Assembly: GCA_037043455.1 (NCBI GenBank) | Contig: JAWPHD010004364.1 | Span: forward strand, 62,001-126,000 | Direction of reading: 5' to 3' | Origin: Cyrtodaria siliqua | Taxonomy: Eukaryota; Mollusca; Bivalvia; Adapedonta; Hiatellidae | Length of the DNA stretch: 64,000 nucleotides | Part shown: one piece after another, positions 1 to 9,494 of the stretch | Layout: each line of letters starts with the position of its first letter | Position numbering within the stretch: position 1 is the stretch's first letter | Made by a program: the position numbers and the translations under genes | Notes under the pieces: generated by a model | Database searches by the model: none | What the model saw: the letters and a program-made list of their open reading frames with translations, nothing else | What the model was told of the DNA's origin: nothing

Positions 1-215
1 TTTTTTAAGTTTTCCCTATATAACTCAATGTAAAACATGTGACCCCCGGGGCAGGGCCATTTTTGACCCCAGGGCCATAACTTGAACAATCTTTGTAGAG
101 GTCCACTAGGTGATGCTATATACCAAATATCAAAACTCTGGGCCTTACGGTTTGAGACAAGAAGATTTTTAAAGTTTTCCATACATGTATATAGTACAAC
201 ATCCATGTGTATAAA
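1..215. repeat. Dispersed non-coding repeat fragment
   Basis: No reading frame is visible. The segment carries GACCCCAGGGCCATAACTTG and the phrase CCTATATAACTC, which recurs in every unit of the array at 23395-25440. I read it as a truncated member of an abundant non-autonomous repeat group. A second GGGCCATAACTTCGG phrase occurs near 63728. The left end is cut by the window. Confidence 0.5.
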
Positions 216-640
216 GTGTATTCTGATTGGCTAATTATCTCGTGCGCACGACTTAGTAACTCGTGCTCACGACTTAGTATCTCGTGAGCACGACTTAGTA
301 TCTCGTGAGCACGACTTAGTATCTCGTGCTCACGACTTAGTATCTCGTGAGTACGACTTAGTATCTCGTGCGCACGAGTTAGTAAGTCGTGCTCACGACT
401 TAGTTATCTCGTGCGCACGACTTAGTATCTCGTGAGCACGACTTAGTATCTCGTGCGCACGACTTAGTATCTCGTGAGCACGACTTAGTATCTCGTGCTC
501 ACGACTTAGTATCTCGTGAGCACGACTTAGTTTCTCGTGCGCACGAGTTAGTAAATCGTGCTCACGACTTAGTTATCTCGTGCGCACGACTTAGTATCTC
601 GTGAGCACGACTTAGTATCTCGTGCGCACGAGATAAATAA
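216..640. repeat. 21-bp tandem array with a palindromic, strand-flipping core
   Basis: About 19 units of the form ATCT-CGTG(nnn)ACG-ACTTAGT repeat every 21-22 bp. The core occurs as CGTGCGCACG (a perfect palindrome), CGTGAGCACG and CGTGCTCACG; the last two are reverse complements of each other. A higher-order block (CGC core with AGTTAGTAA, then CTC, then CGC, then AGC) appears twice, at about 368-440 and 537-610. No gene lies here; open frames across it are by-products of the periodicity. Confidence 0.9.
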
Positions 641-761
641 AAACATACACATGTCACCTCTATGCCACCGTAGTATCCAGTATTTAACACATTTACAATA
701 ATAATTAATGTATAATGGAAACCTGCCACACTCGCCTTTGACGAATGCATGGAATGTATTG

Positions 762-1047
762 TTATCATTACGTGGTCCGAGTATTAACTTTCATAACCCA
801 TCCAACCCCTTCTCCAAGAAGCGAAAACGGGGACGGCTTGGGTATAAAATAAAACCTTAAATTCGGCATATACAGTTTGCATATTGTAAAATTAAAACTT
901 AAATTAGGTAATTTTAAACACGTTATCCCATTTCTTCAGTAAAAATGTTTTTAAACATGTTTTATTGTCGAAATATGCTTTATAAAATCCTGTTAATATA
1001 AGCTTTCCCATCGCTTAATGAATTAAGGCGGGACCACGTAATGATAA
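762..1047. mobile_element. MITE family A, copy 1
   Basis: The element has 17-bp perfect terminal inverted repeats: TTATCATTACGTGGTCC at 762-778 and its reverse complement at 1031-1047. The interior is non-coding and includes CCAACCCCTTCTCCAAGA. Copies 2 (1190-1476) and 3 (57136-57365) share the interior, so this is a dispersed family. The mobilising transposase is not identifiable. Confidence 0.85.
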
Positions 1048-1189
1048 ACTTAAAATTTCGGTTGCAGAATTGGTTATGAGCATTTTCAATGTGATTACAA
1101 TATTGATAGCCCCATGTTTGGAACGTATCTTGAAAATAGGCATTACCATGGTATCAAATAGTTTAAGAGTTCATAATAATCAAAATAGC

Positions 1190-1476
1190 CAACCATTACG
1201 TAGAGTATTACATTTTATACCCCATTCAACCCCTTCTCCAAGACGCTAAAACGGCGTTGGCTGGGGTATGAAATAAAACCTTAATTTTGGCTTTAAAAAA
1301 ATGCATATTAAAAAATTAAAACATTTAATAGGTAATTTTAAACAGGCTTTCGCCTTTTTTCAGTAAAAAGATGCTTTTAAACGTGTTTTTTTATTGTCGA
1401 GATATCGGTTATAACATCCTTCAATAGAAGCTTTCACATCGCTTAATGGAATTACGACGGGACCACGTAATGATAA
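1190..1476. mobile_element. MITE family A, copy 2
   Basis: Same interior as copy 1. The right end GGACCACGTAATGATAA (1460-1476) is intact; the left end is decayed (CCATTACGTAGAGTATTA). It directly abuts the minus-strand LINE fragment at 1479, suggesting insertion into, or truncation of, that LINE. Confidence 0.8.
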
Positions 1477-1478
1477 TG

Positions 1479-1682
1479 TTGAAGTTTGGATATTGAAAGT
1501 AATGCTTTTCTGCTTTGAGTTGCTAATGTTTCTTGAGCCTTTGTCCATATTAGTTTTGGTGTCATATAAAGACCCATGTATTTATAACGGGAAACAGTTT
1601 CAAGTTGACCACCAATGTAAGACCATGTTTCGTTACCTCTGAAATATCCACCATTTCGGAAAACTATGATTTTTGTCATCCT
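1479..1682 (-). pseudogene. LINE reverse transcriptase fragment
   Basis: About 65 minus-strand codons read TKIIVFRNGG followed by SRYKYMGLYMTPKLIWTKAQ. This matches the segment after the catalytic palm in non-LTR retrotransposon reverse transcriptases (the K-T-K-x-hydrophobic-F, then Y-x-Y-L-G region). Nothing else of the element is visible. It is truncated by MITE-A copy 2 on its 3' side and by unrelated sequence upstream. Confidence 0.6.
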
Positions 1683-2030
1683 AATATTTATTTGACAAAC
1701 TTCACTCTTACCCTTTTGTCATCCCAGTAAAACGAGACAGTGTAAATAAATGTATTAAGTTTATCGACGAGGTATGTCTCGTCCGTACGGGTCCTTTGTA
1801 TAACACTGCTTCCATAATTCAAAGCTATAAGCAACATGTTCTCCTAACACATATTGACAAGGAGTCTGATCACGTCAGATATTTTCTAAAAGATAATCGT
1901 GTTGTTTATTATTTTTCTATAATTCTCGTTAGTTCCGAAAATCCTATAATTTATTATAACATTAACAACCAATCATAAATATTATTTTCAACTAAACAAA
2001 ATAGTTTCTTACATTAACATAGAAAATAGT
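1683..2030. other. No recognisable feature
   Basis: AT-rich sequence with no convincing reading frame, repeat or RNA gene. Confidence 0.5.
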
Positions 2031-2225
2031 GGAGTGCGTGGTCCAGTGATAGATCCCCGAACTCCAGATCGAGAAGTCGTGGGTTCGATCCTTGCCGCGC
2101 CATGTTATTTATCCTTGCGCAAGATAAGTAATCCACATTGCTTGGTACTGGTTCTACCCAGGACGCCATTGAGAGTGATTAAGCTAAGTTGCAATAACTT
2201 GTTTCTCTATAGATATAAAAGAAAT
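2031..2225 (+). mobile_element. tRNA-headed SINE
   Basis: The head carries a box A-like stretch (TGGTCCAGTGATAG) and a good box B, GGGTTCGATCC at 2081-2091, about 40 bp apart. The body contains CTTGGTACTGGTTCTACCC, shared with the minus-strand SINE at 7295-7503 (there CTTAGTACTGGTTCTACCC). The cloverleaf is too decayed for a functional tRNA. Pol III would read it from the internal boxes. Confidence 0.75.
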
Positions 2226-2612
2226 AATTACGTTTAAACTAAACATATAAAATAACACTCCTAAGGAATGTGACTGTAAAACGTCCAAATGCTGCTAAGC
2301 TTCGGCTGGTCATGTCATCACTGGTAATTTTAGTAATATAGAATTATCCTTGTTTCATCTATAAGTACTTAATACGACTTTCCCACAGTATATACAACCT
2401 GTTCCTGTTCGACATTGATCAAGGAAAAGCTTATTGCTCTTATACATAAAAAACGTTTGCTAGAGAAGAAAAGAAAGGTTTTGGCCTGTGACAATATCAA
2501 AGCGAACCACTGCAAACACACCGTCACATACAGAAGGGTAGGACCGCCCCCGCCCCGCCCCCCCCCCCCCCCCCCCCCATTTTTTGTTCATGCTCATTAA
2601 AGGTCTTCATCA
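2226..2612. other. Non-coding stretch with a poly-C run
   Basis: No gene is seen. Positions 2547-2578 are almost pure C after CCGCCCCCGCCCCGC, a simple repeat prone to length change and sequencing error. Confidence 0.7.
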
Positions 2613-2790
2613 TGACCCCTGCATTGTTTCAGGTGCCATCTCGCTCACATCACTAAGAGCAGTGGCAGAAAAACAATAAACGTGGCTCCAGCGTAAATGG
2701 AGTGTCTACAAAAGAATTTGCAGCAACTCTGCAGTTCAGGGTCCTTTGGGATCATGAAGTCCAATATTTGTGGCTTTAAAGTAGAATGTC
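2613..2790. repeat. Dispersed repeat, inverted partner at 19440-19595
   Basis: The stretch with GCATTGTTTCAGGTGCCATC, GTGGCAGAAA and GTGGCTCCAGCG recurs inverted at 19440-19595 (CACCTGAAACAATACAGG and neighbouring words). No coding potential is seen. The family is not recognised. Confidence 0.6.
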
Positions 2791-2799
2791 GCTTAAGCC

Positions 2800-3010
2800 G
2801 GTGCTAGGAGGCGTGAGAGGTGTTGCACTCTACACTACTCCTTATGTACAGACTCAATAAAACCGAGTCTGCTACTTGTATCTCTTGCTTCTCTTATCTC
2901 TTGCACATTATAGTCGGTTCAAAAGCCACTGAGGGCTTATGTTATGTTGTTGTATGTGTCTTGCCGACTTTAAATACAATTTATCATATCTTATCTTATC
3001 TTGTTTCTGT
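2800..3010 (+). mobile_element. 3' tail of a LINE or SINE
   Basis: The segment ends GACTTTAAATACAATTTATC followed by ATCTT repeats (2988-3003), the short-repeat 3' terminus typical of LINE and SINE insertions. No coding part remains. Confidence 0.5.
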
Positions 3011-3029
3011 GTGTTGCTTCCAAGGGATC

Positions 3030-3269
3030 CACTTTTCAGTATTTATTCATCATAGGGCCCAAAATCTGTCCGGTCATCAAACAAGCAAAGAGGATCTTAC
3101 GAAATTTGTTCACGTCACCATAGAAGTCAGATTGAAATTCTATTGGATAGATAGTATTAGCCATGGTAGAAGAGAAAGGGTTGTCAAAGCTCAATATGTC
3201 ATCAATAAACCGGGAGGTGTAACTAAATGCTTGAATGACATATGTCTGGGTATCTGGTGAAGACCTCAA
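3030..3269 (-). pseudogene. Penelope-like reverse transcriptase fragment, internally deleted
   Basis: The minus-strand frame contains SRFIDDILSFDN, a reverse transcriptase F-I-D-D catalytic box. It runs directly into DFYGDVNKFRKI and then CLMTGQILGPMM. In the copies at 36370-36941 and 38775-39760 the last two motifs lie about 60 codons apart, so this copy has lost internal sequence. The D-D box with these downstream motifs resembles Penelope-like retroelements as I remember them; the class is inference. Confidence 0.55.
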
Positions 3270-3339
3270 CAGGAAATAGTGCTTAACAAACTTCTTGGTA
3301 AGTCCACTTATTATAATTGTCCAGACTGCGGTTAATCAA

Positions 3340-3480
3340 CGCTTTGATATTGAATTGAATTGGGTTTTAAGGCACACCAACACGTGAAAGGTTATATGGC
3401 GCCTAACAGGCATGAACATGCCAGGCTCATCCTCCACGTACATCGAGATACAATATGGAGAATGGGCCTAGGACCTTCTC
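3340..3480 (-). mobile_element. SINE 3' tail fragment
   Basis: It begins ATTGAATTGAATTGGG and contains CAACACGTGAAAGGTTATAT, matching the tail of the minus-strand SINE at 8100-8338 (CAACACATGAAAGGTTATAT). Read on the minus strand it is a 3' end finishing in a CAATT repeat. Confidence 0.6.
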
Positions 3481-3494
3481 ACCAGTAACTAACC

Positions 3495-3966
3495 TAAATC
3501 CTGAAAGGACGTTTCGTGTTTGTATTCAGTCTTGTGTTGTCGTGCTCTTAATGGTTTTTCCTATGGTTGCTCTGGCTTCTGCCTAGTCATTGAGTACTTG
3601 CTTTGTGGCTTTCTATGTTTTTCTATATTTATATACACATCACTATCGTTGCCTATTAATGCAGCCTAGTTTGTTGGAGAAAACAGCCTGGCGTGGATTT
3701 CTTTATTTATAATGTCCCCTTTTATTAGGATGAGAATAAAGTAAGAGTGGGGTTTGGTGCAACCTAAACTCTGGTTTAAACACCCAGCGGCCTTTTTGCC
3801 ACTGGCCGGTTCAAGACGATACCGATATTGTCAACTTCTTCATGTTTGTGATGTTTCATACTTTGCCCTTTCCTTGTAATTGTCGTTTATTTTGTATGCA
3901 TGTTTTTGGTTGACTTGCTGGTATTTTCTATGCATGGTGCATTTCCTGCTCGACTTTTATACCTAC
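3495..3966 (+). mobile_element. 3' tail of the Penelope-like family
   Basis: This non-coding segment aligns throughout with 39250-39745: landmarks are GTCATTGAGTA, GCCTATTAATGC, GGCGTGGATTTCT, TTTTTGCCACTG and CTCGACTTTTATACCTA. The copy at 38775 shows that it lies directly downstream of the coding part. Here it is on the plus strand while the coding fragment at 3030-3269 is on the minus strand, so the locus is rearranged. Confidence 0.75.
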
Positions 3967-4074
3967 CTTTATTGCAATAACTTAAATTGTTTATGTAAAG
4001 ACCTGATGTAATCAGGTTGTACTGGTTTTATTGACCGTTTCAACGTAGTTAAAATAGTGTGAAAGTGGACCTTT
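3967..4074. other. Spacer
   Basis: Short AT-rich spacer between the Penelope-like tail and the direct repeat. Confidence 0.4.
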
Positions 4075-4325
4075 GGAAACGGCCGAACACGATAAATACG
4101 AAAAATTGCAATCTGGGTTTGATTAAGACTGTTCATGAAAGGTAGTGAAATATGCTTGCTACCATTCACGCCCCTAGCCCCGGGTTAAGCAGAACTCAAT
4201 ATTCATAAAATCAATAGTACAGATTTTAACCATCCCGAAGATGGCATGCATATGGCGGTGAACATGCTATATGTACTGCCATTATTCCATGTCCAGCGGC
4301 GTATGGTCCCAGTATCTAATACAAT
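4075..4325 (+). repeat. Direct repeat R, copy 1 (copy 2 at 17095-17362)
   Basis: Shared landmarks in the same order and orientation are GGTTTGATTAAGACTGTTCA, TTCACGCCC, GAGCAGAACTCAATATT-like, CATCCCGAAGATGG and GCGTATGGTCCCAGT. The two copies lie outside the 4891-16003 inverted structure, one on each side. No protein is recognised. Confidence 0.75.
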
Positions 4326-4369
4326 TCTAAAGCCACGTTATTGATTTTCAACTGCGTATATTGAAATAT

Positions 4370-4625
4370 AAACCGCATATAACAGCTTTTAGAACCACCG
4401 AGCATAATGGTGAGTGATTTGAATATAATGGCGAACCGGTTGCATAGAACGACACACAAAATGCACATAATGAAAAATGCACTGAATATAATAACCAAAG
4501 CACTGCATATAATGAGATGTGAACTGCTTATAATGTCAAATGTATCGCATATAATGAAAATTGACCTGCACATCATTAAGAAAACATGTACTAAACAAAA
4601 TGATGTTACAATTGCATGTACATAA
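4370..4625. repeat. Degenerate 21-bp minisatellite
   Basis: The motif GCATATAATGA with variable filler recurs about every 21 bp for roughly nine units. Because 21 is a multiple of 3, an open frame runs through it as 7-residue repeats of the type IMKNALN, IITKALH, IMRCELL. I treat the frame as accidental. Confidence 0.75.
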
Positions 4626-4890
4626 ATGCATATGCACCGAACATAAAGATAAATGCATATAGTAAGACAGTCATGACGTTACATAATTGAAAATACAAAT
4701 AAAGTTTATGTATGGCATTAAATAGTTCTGGAATTGCTTTGGGTAAAGTAAAAAATTCTTGTTTCTAACCACGTATTATTAAACGTAGAAAGTAGCGCCG
4801 GCTCTTTAACGTATGCAGAATGTTCTAAGTTAAGGCCTTTTAACTGATTTGTAATTACGTATGTTCATGATAACCAAACATAATTATATA
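4626..4890. other. No recognisable feature
   Basis: AT-rich spacer before the inverted structure; nothing recognised. Confidence 0.4.
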
Positions 4891-4899
4891 CCGGTGTCA

Positions 4900-4948
4900 C
4901 GTGAGATCCACACGCGTGGACAAAAAGTCCACGCGTGTGGATCTCACG
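4900..4948. repeat. Perfect hairpin at the arm terminus
   Basis: Two 22-bp arms, 4900-4921 (CGTGAGATCCACACGCGTGG...) and 4927-4948, flank an AAAAA loop. The mirror hairpin is at 15946-15994 with one mismatched base. A looser third unit, GAGATTCACACGTGAGATC, follows. Confidence 0.9.
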
Positions 4949-5475
4949 CGGGGTTCATGAGATTCACACGTGAGATCAACACGCATGTCAAGTATGTATT
5001 GTTTAATGATGTATTGTGTATGTATAACATGTGAATCATACGTTTTTGGTATTTTTCAGTTATCTATTGAACTTTTTGATAAAATAATATAACAGTAAAG
5101 CCCACTGTGTCGTAGAATGTTGCTAAACTTTAACGCATGTCTTCTATTTGTGTGTGTGTAATAATAATGGTTAGCAAAGTAATTATGGTCTAGAATGCCA
5201 CATGTGATTGTTTTTATTTCACAGCGGCAATTTATTTTAAAAATATAATATTGTACAAACGAAAATAGGATGAGTCTGAAGTCAGCCTTAAAAGGGTCAA
5301 GTGATAAATAGATACACTAAACAAATACAATAATTCAATACAATTGATTGATTGCTTTTCATCATATAACACACGTATTACAGCAAGTGCGGAACCAGCA
5401 TTTCAGCTTAGCAGGGTGGAGCCCAATGTTGGGAGTGAGGTGAATGGGGTGTGGGTGGGAAGAATTGCTGTTTAA

Positions 5476-6403
5476 GGGGGTCCACTGCTGAGGTTTTGGA
5501 TTTTTGCACTTCCGGAAATTTACATTTGTTATATTTCAAAAATTATAATAAAACTGGAAAAAATAATTATACAGTAACAAACTTATGCCCAATAGGGATA
5601 TTTTAGTGCAAAAAAAATTAAAAAAATTAAGATTTTTTTTTTGACCTCACATGTTGTGCCCAAAATTGACAATTTTTAAAATAAGCCAAAATGGGGGGTA
5701 GGGGTACAAAAGATGGTATTTCTCAAAAACCATTTAAGATATTCACTTAATTTAAACTTTATTACAAAGACATGTGTTAGCATATACAGAGACAGGAATA
5801 AAAAGTAATTTCCTATTATTTGTTACAGACCTATGCCGTTATATGTCAGAGCTCGTCGAAATCTAAAAAAGCACATTATTTTCTCAGTTTTTATTGAATA
5901 TCTTTCTTATGCACACCGACCCCCAATTTTTATTTTTTCATTCTGATACTCAGGTCTTGTATATATTGTAGACAAAACATCTCAAAAAGTTATCTGTTCC
6001 TTTATCATGAAAAATGTATGGATCACAAATTTAAAAATGCAATTTATAGTAAACTGGGTGGGGTAATGACAAGGGATGTACTAATTTTTCAGATGGTGAT
6101 AACAATACCCCAACCCTTAATTTTTCGTCCTAAAGTATGATCTATTACATTAAAAAAGACGGAAAATCGATACCTGTTCTGCAAACCACACTACACACAT
6201 GTAAGTTGCCATACACAATTTGCAGCTGATTCAGAATTTAAAACCGCACTGTGAGAGTGTATTACTAAAGATTAATTTTGCGAAAAAGTTAAATCACCGA
6301 CCCATCATTATTTTTCCAGAAACTAACTAGTAATATGTTAGTCTTCATAAAAAACAGGGAAATTAAAAATTCTTACTGTTCTGATATTCACCAGAGGGCA
6401 CCC
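5476..6403. mobile_element. TTAA-flanked non-autonomous element with a visible empty site
   Basis: The right arm reads, in left-arm orientation, GCTGTTAAGTGTAC. The left arm reads GCTGTTTAAGGGGGTCC at this point and CACCCTTAAGTGTAC 928 bp later. The extra segment is bounded by TTAA on both sides (5472-5475 and 6404-6407), with ends GGGGTCCACTGCTGA and, inverted, GGGTGCCCTCTGGTGA: imperfect inverted termini. The interior is AT-rich and non-coding. A TTAA target fits piggyBac-type transposition; the ends do not match any piggyBac terminus I know. Confidence 0.8.
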
Positions 6404-6837
6404 TTAAGTGTACTTTTCGGAGTTTATTGGATGCCAGCTGCTTTCGTCCCATGGTTATGCGTTGAATAGGCACCAACCCCCTAAATCCGTGCCTGAGCAA
6501 TAACACCATATTTATAAAATACAAAACGAATGCACATGCGCAAATGACGGCGGAAAACAGTTTTTTTGTGTATATATATTTTATATAATTTAATTAATTT
6601 TATATTGTGTTATTGGCGTGTTGTTATGTTCCCTCAAATCCGGAATCTCCGTTTCATCAGTTAATTAATTTCGATTCTGAGTTGGTAAAATGGTTTAAAA
6701 TGTATAGCTCGTATACATAATGTTTTATGGTCGGGCTTTTACATAGTTTGGATTTTATACTAGAGAATGTGGTATTACAACCTTATATTGAGTGATGAAA
6801 TAATGACTAAATAAGGGAATTGAATTGAATTGAAACG

Positions 6838-7260
6838 GAATGTGGTATTATAACTCATTGAGTGATGAAATAATTACTACATAAATTACTTACGGAGTGG
6901 TGAAATATTGACTAAATAAGTAACTTTAATTGAATTGAATATTGTTTAACGGCTCATCAACACATTATAGGTTATTTAGAGCCGCCCCAGAGAGAGTGTG
7001 AAGTGATATTAAAACATACTGAGTGGTGAAATAAATAAATTAAATGACTAAATAAGGAAATATAATTGTATTGAATCTTGTTTAACGGATCATCAACACA
7101 TTATAGGTTATTTAGAGCCGCCCCAGAGAAAGGGGAAGGTGGTATTATACATTATTGATCGGTGAACATCTGAATTAAATTGAATCTTGTTTAGCGGCTC
7201 ATCAACACATTAAATAGTATTTAGAGCCGCCGCAGAGAAAGTGGAAGGGGTATTACAACT
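6838..7260 (-). repeat. Repeated SINE 3' tail units
   Basis: Three to four units contain GGCTCATCAACACATTATAG and TTTAGAGCCGCCCCAGAGA, each preceded by TTGAATTGAAT-type repeats. On the minus strand these equal the 3' end of the full SINE at 18134-18418. Units up to 7144 belong to the inverted arm; the last lies beyond it. Confidence 0.8.
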
Positions 7261-7294
7261 TATAACGACCAAATAAGGTAATTTGGTTTAGCTT

Positions 7295-7503
7295 AAACTT
7301 ATTTATTTTACATCGATTGTAACGAAAGCTCTATGAACTTATTTGAATCACTCTCGATGTCTTCCTGGGTAGAACCAGTACTAAGCAAATGCAGATAAAG
7401 TGTCTTGCTCAGGGACACAACGCATATGGCAATGGTGTGGATCGAACCACGACTTCTGGATCATGGGTCCAACGCTCTACCACTAGACCACAGCGCTCCA
7501 CTG
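7295..7503 (-). mobile_element. tRNA-headed SINE
   Basis: On the minus strand the head reads TGGTCTAGTGGTAGAG (box A, complement of 7475-7490) and GTGGTTCGATCC (box B, complement of 7438-7449). The body follows with CAAGACACTTTATC and CTTAGTACTGGTTCTACCC, the latter shared with the SINE at 2031. The box A region is close to tRNA consensus, but the head is not a complete cloverleaf. Confidence 0.8.
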
Positions 7504-7504
7504 G

Positions 7505-7700
7505 GTTTAACGGCTCATCACACATTTTAATTATTTAGAGCCGCCACAGAGATAAAAGAAGGGTACATATGAGTCGAGGAAACTTACCTACTCTTATTAG
7601 TGATTAGATTAGTATGTTTTAACGCGATCGGAGGATAGACTCCGATACACGGTACCACCCAGTTTACGTCCCCACGACGAGACAAATAAAGTTTCTTTAT
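7505..7700 (-). mobile_element. SINE fragment of the GAGCCG-tail family
   Basis: It aligns with 18150-18330: TTTAACGGCTCATCA, TTTAGAGCCGCC, a CTACTCTTATTA-like stretch, GGAGGATAGAC and GTTTACGTCCCCA. It lacks the tRNA-like 5' head and the terminal repeat tail, so it is truncated at both ends. It directly adjoins the SINE at 7295-7503. Confidence 0.75.
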
Positions 7701-8099
7701 TTCTACCCGAATCTATGTTCAGTAGAGTTCGTGAAATTCTAAAAATAGAAAAAACGAGTAAAGAAACTCTAGAAGGGTGTAAGAAGCGTTTTAGGCATGG
7801 TTTCCAATATGAAAGCAAATGATACATATAAATAATGTTTAACAGTTAGCTCTATGCTCAACTTGACTTTGTATTGCTGCCCTGCTGGAATACCCCGCCG
7901 TTCAATGATACCACAACCAGTCACATACTAACAACGGCCCGACATGTCCCAGCACTACGCTTTATTTATGCTGAGCCTCAGGTAATGGAGTACCATTGTT
8001 ATACAGTCTTTGGAATGGCCCAGCTGGGGACTGAACACACTATAGTCCAAAGTAGACCCAACTCCACGGTTTTGCATGTAACACTAACGGTTTGTTTGT
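7701..8099. other. No recognisable feature
   Basis: No convincing gene or repeat. Short open frames here are not supported by any motif. Confidence 0.4.
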
Positions 8100-8338
8100 G
8101 TGTATGGTGTTTTACGTCATTTTCAACACATGAAAGGTTATATATGACGGTCGCCTGTTTGTGGTGGAGACAGACAACCCACTTTTCAAGGGTAGGACCA
8201 TAACTGTACACCTCCCGACATCCGTAAGAATCGACATTTTCTCACTAACAAGTCGGACTCCCAGTGGGATTCGAACTCGCAGCGGTGAGTGGCAAGAAGG
8301 TTTAAAACGAAACGTCGTTAACCCCTCGGCCACGCAGG
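8100..8338 (-). mobile_element. SINE with a tRNA-Ser/Leu-like head
   Basis: The minus strand starts CCTGCGTGGCCGAGGGGTTA, a strong box A context with the extended D-arm of type II tRNAs. Box B, GAGTTCGAATCCC, is the complement of 8266-8278. The long gap between boxes fits a tRNA with a long variable arm or an inserted head. The 3' part contains the complement of CAACACATGAAAGGTTATAT, linking it to the fragment at 3340-3480. The 3' limit is approximate. Confidence 0.75.
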
Positions 8339-8797
8339 TAAGTATTAATAATCCAGTAGAAGTTGCTTCTTTACGCACATAGTGGACAGAATAAAGTTTA
8401 CTACACGCAAATCCATGTTCAGTAGACTCACTAAACATAACATAAAATTATATATAATAAGTGTCAATGTAATAAGGCTAAAGACATGTTTTCTTTGCAA
8501 AAAAACATTTCTTCCGTCCATATATTATGCGTATGTCTCGGTCGGTTATAAAACACACGAACTCCCGTATGCGTCAAAAATGAACTAATCTAGGTTCAGT
8601 AGACATAGTTAACATAAACTAACGACTCAAATCCACGAGCTAAAAGTGCTAAAATGCTTTATAAGTATGAATTATCCATATAATACTAATATATTGGGCC
8701 GAAAAAATGTAACTCTACCGAACTAAACATATCAGAAAATCATATAATTATAATAATTATCAATGCAATTTACATACATACCTGTTTCCCTTACAAA
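8339..8797. other. No recognisable feature
   Basis: AT-rich sequence without recognised genes or repeats. GTTCAGTAGAC-like words recur at 8414 and 8594 but I can make nothing of them. Confidence 0.4.
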
Positions 8798-9083
8798 AGG
8801 ACTCTAAATCCGGCCAAATATATGTGTGCGGTATGGATTTCAAGATTCAGATTTGTTGACCCTTATCAGATGCATTACGTAATAGTCATTAACGGCTTAA
8901 TGGGATACCCCAGTAATAATTATCGACACAGCGGGGTTATAACCATAAATCACGCAACTGATCGTGGTATCCCATGATTAATGGGCGGTTAATGACTATT
9001 ACGTAATGAATTACGAGTCAACACATTTGCATACTGAAATTCATACCGCACACACTTATATTTGGCCGGATTTATAGTCCTTG
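8798..9083. mobile_element. Palindromic MITE
   Basis: The left terminus, AAGGACTCTAAATCCGGCCA and onward to GCGGTATG, is mirrored on the right (GGCCGGATTTATAGTCCTT) with few mismatches. A second nested inverted pair holds CATTACGTAATAGTCATTAA (8873 on) and its mirror near 8988-9008. Almost the whole 286 bp can fold on itself. It is non-coding. Confidence 0.85.
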
Positions 9084-9490
9084 TTTCAAGTTGTAAATGC
9101 AATAAAAATCAGAGTGGGACGGAGGTAAGAGTGGAAAATTACCACTTTTTTTGCGAGCATAAAATGTCTATATTCCTGGCAAATATCGCTTATACAAACA
9201 CCATTTTGGTCCAAAAAATGAAAAAAAATCCAGAACCAACATTCAGTAAGGGAGACACCTCCTCTCAGTATTTCCACTACTCGGGACTTCGCACCTCGTA
9301 TAAAATTAGGAGTACGTTTAAAACAGGCCACGCTAGGACTCTGTTGAAAACAGGCCACGCTACGCCCCTGACACTTGTACATTAGTTTAGTCGGCTGGGG
9401 GTAATGAACGGTTTTAGCTGACAATCCTCTGTCAATACTTAAGGATGAGATTCTTGATTTTTTCTGTGCGTTTACACCTAATAGTGTAAT
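9084..9490. other. No recognised feature
   Basis: Overlapping open frames of about 110 codons run on both strands (9062-9385 and 9086-9424), beginning inside the MITE. Neither shows a domain or motif. GAAAACAGGCCACGCTA-type words repeat twice at 9320-9362. Confidence 0.4.
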
Positions 9491-9494
9491 TTCA

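Larger units (their letters stand above)
4891..7144 (+). repeat. Left arm of the 11.1-kb inverted structure
   Basis: Starting CCGGTGTCACGTGAGATCC at 4891, this arm matches the reverse complement of 14391-16003 almost throughout. Matched landmarks include CATGTGATTGTTTTTATTTC, GGTGGAGCCCAATGTTGGGA, CGCAAATGACGGCGGAAAAC and CCGGAATCTCCGTTTCATCA. The left arm carries an extra 928-bp insertion (5476-6403). The right arm carries about 300 bp of additional SINE-tail units. No coding sequence is recognised. Confidence 0.9.

Noticed and set aside
216..640. CRISPR-like array
   Set aside because: There are no unique spacers: both the palindromic core and the linker repeat, and the genome is an animal's.
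2031..2110. Functional tRNA gene
   Set aside because: Only box A and box B-like words remain; acceptor and anticodon stems do not pair, and the body continues as a SINE.
2415..2600. Proline-rich peptide
   Set aside because: Created by the poly-C run.
8266..8338. Minus-strand tRNA-Ser/Leu gene
   Set aside because: Box A and B are good, but the 3' acceptor strand is missing and SINE body sequence follows.
9062..9424. Overlapping frames of about 110 codons on both strands
   Set aside because: They begin inside a palindromic MITE and show no domain.
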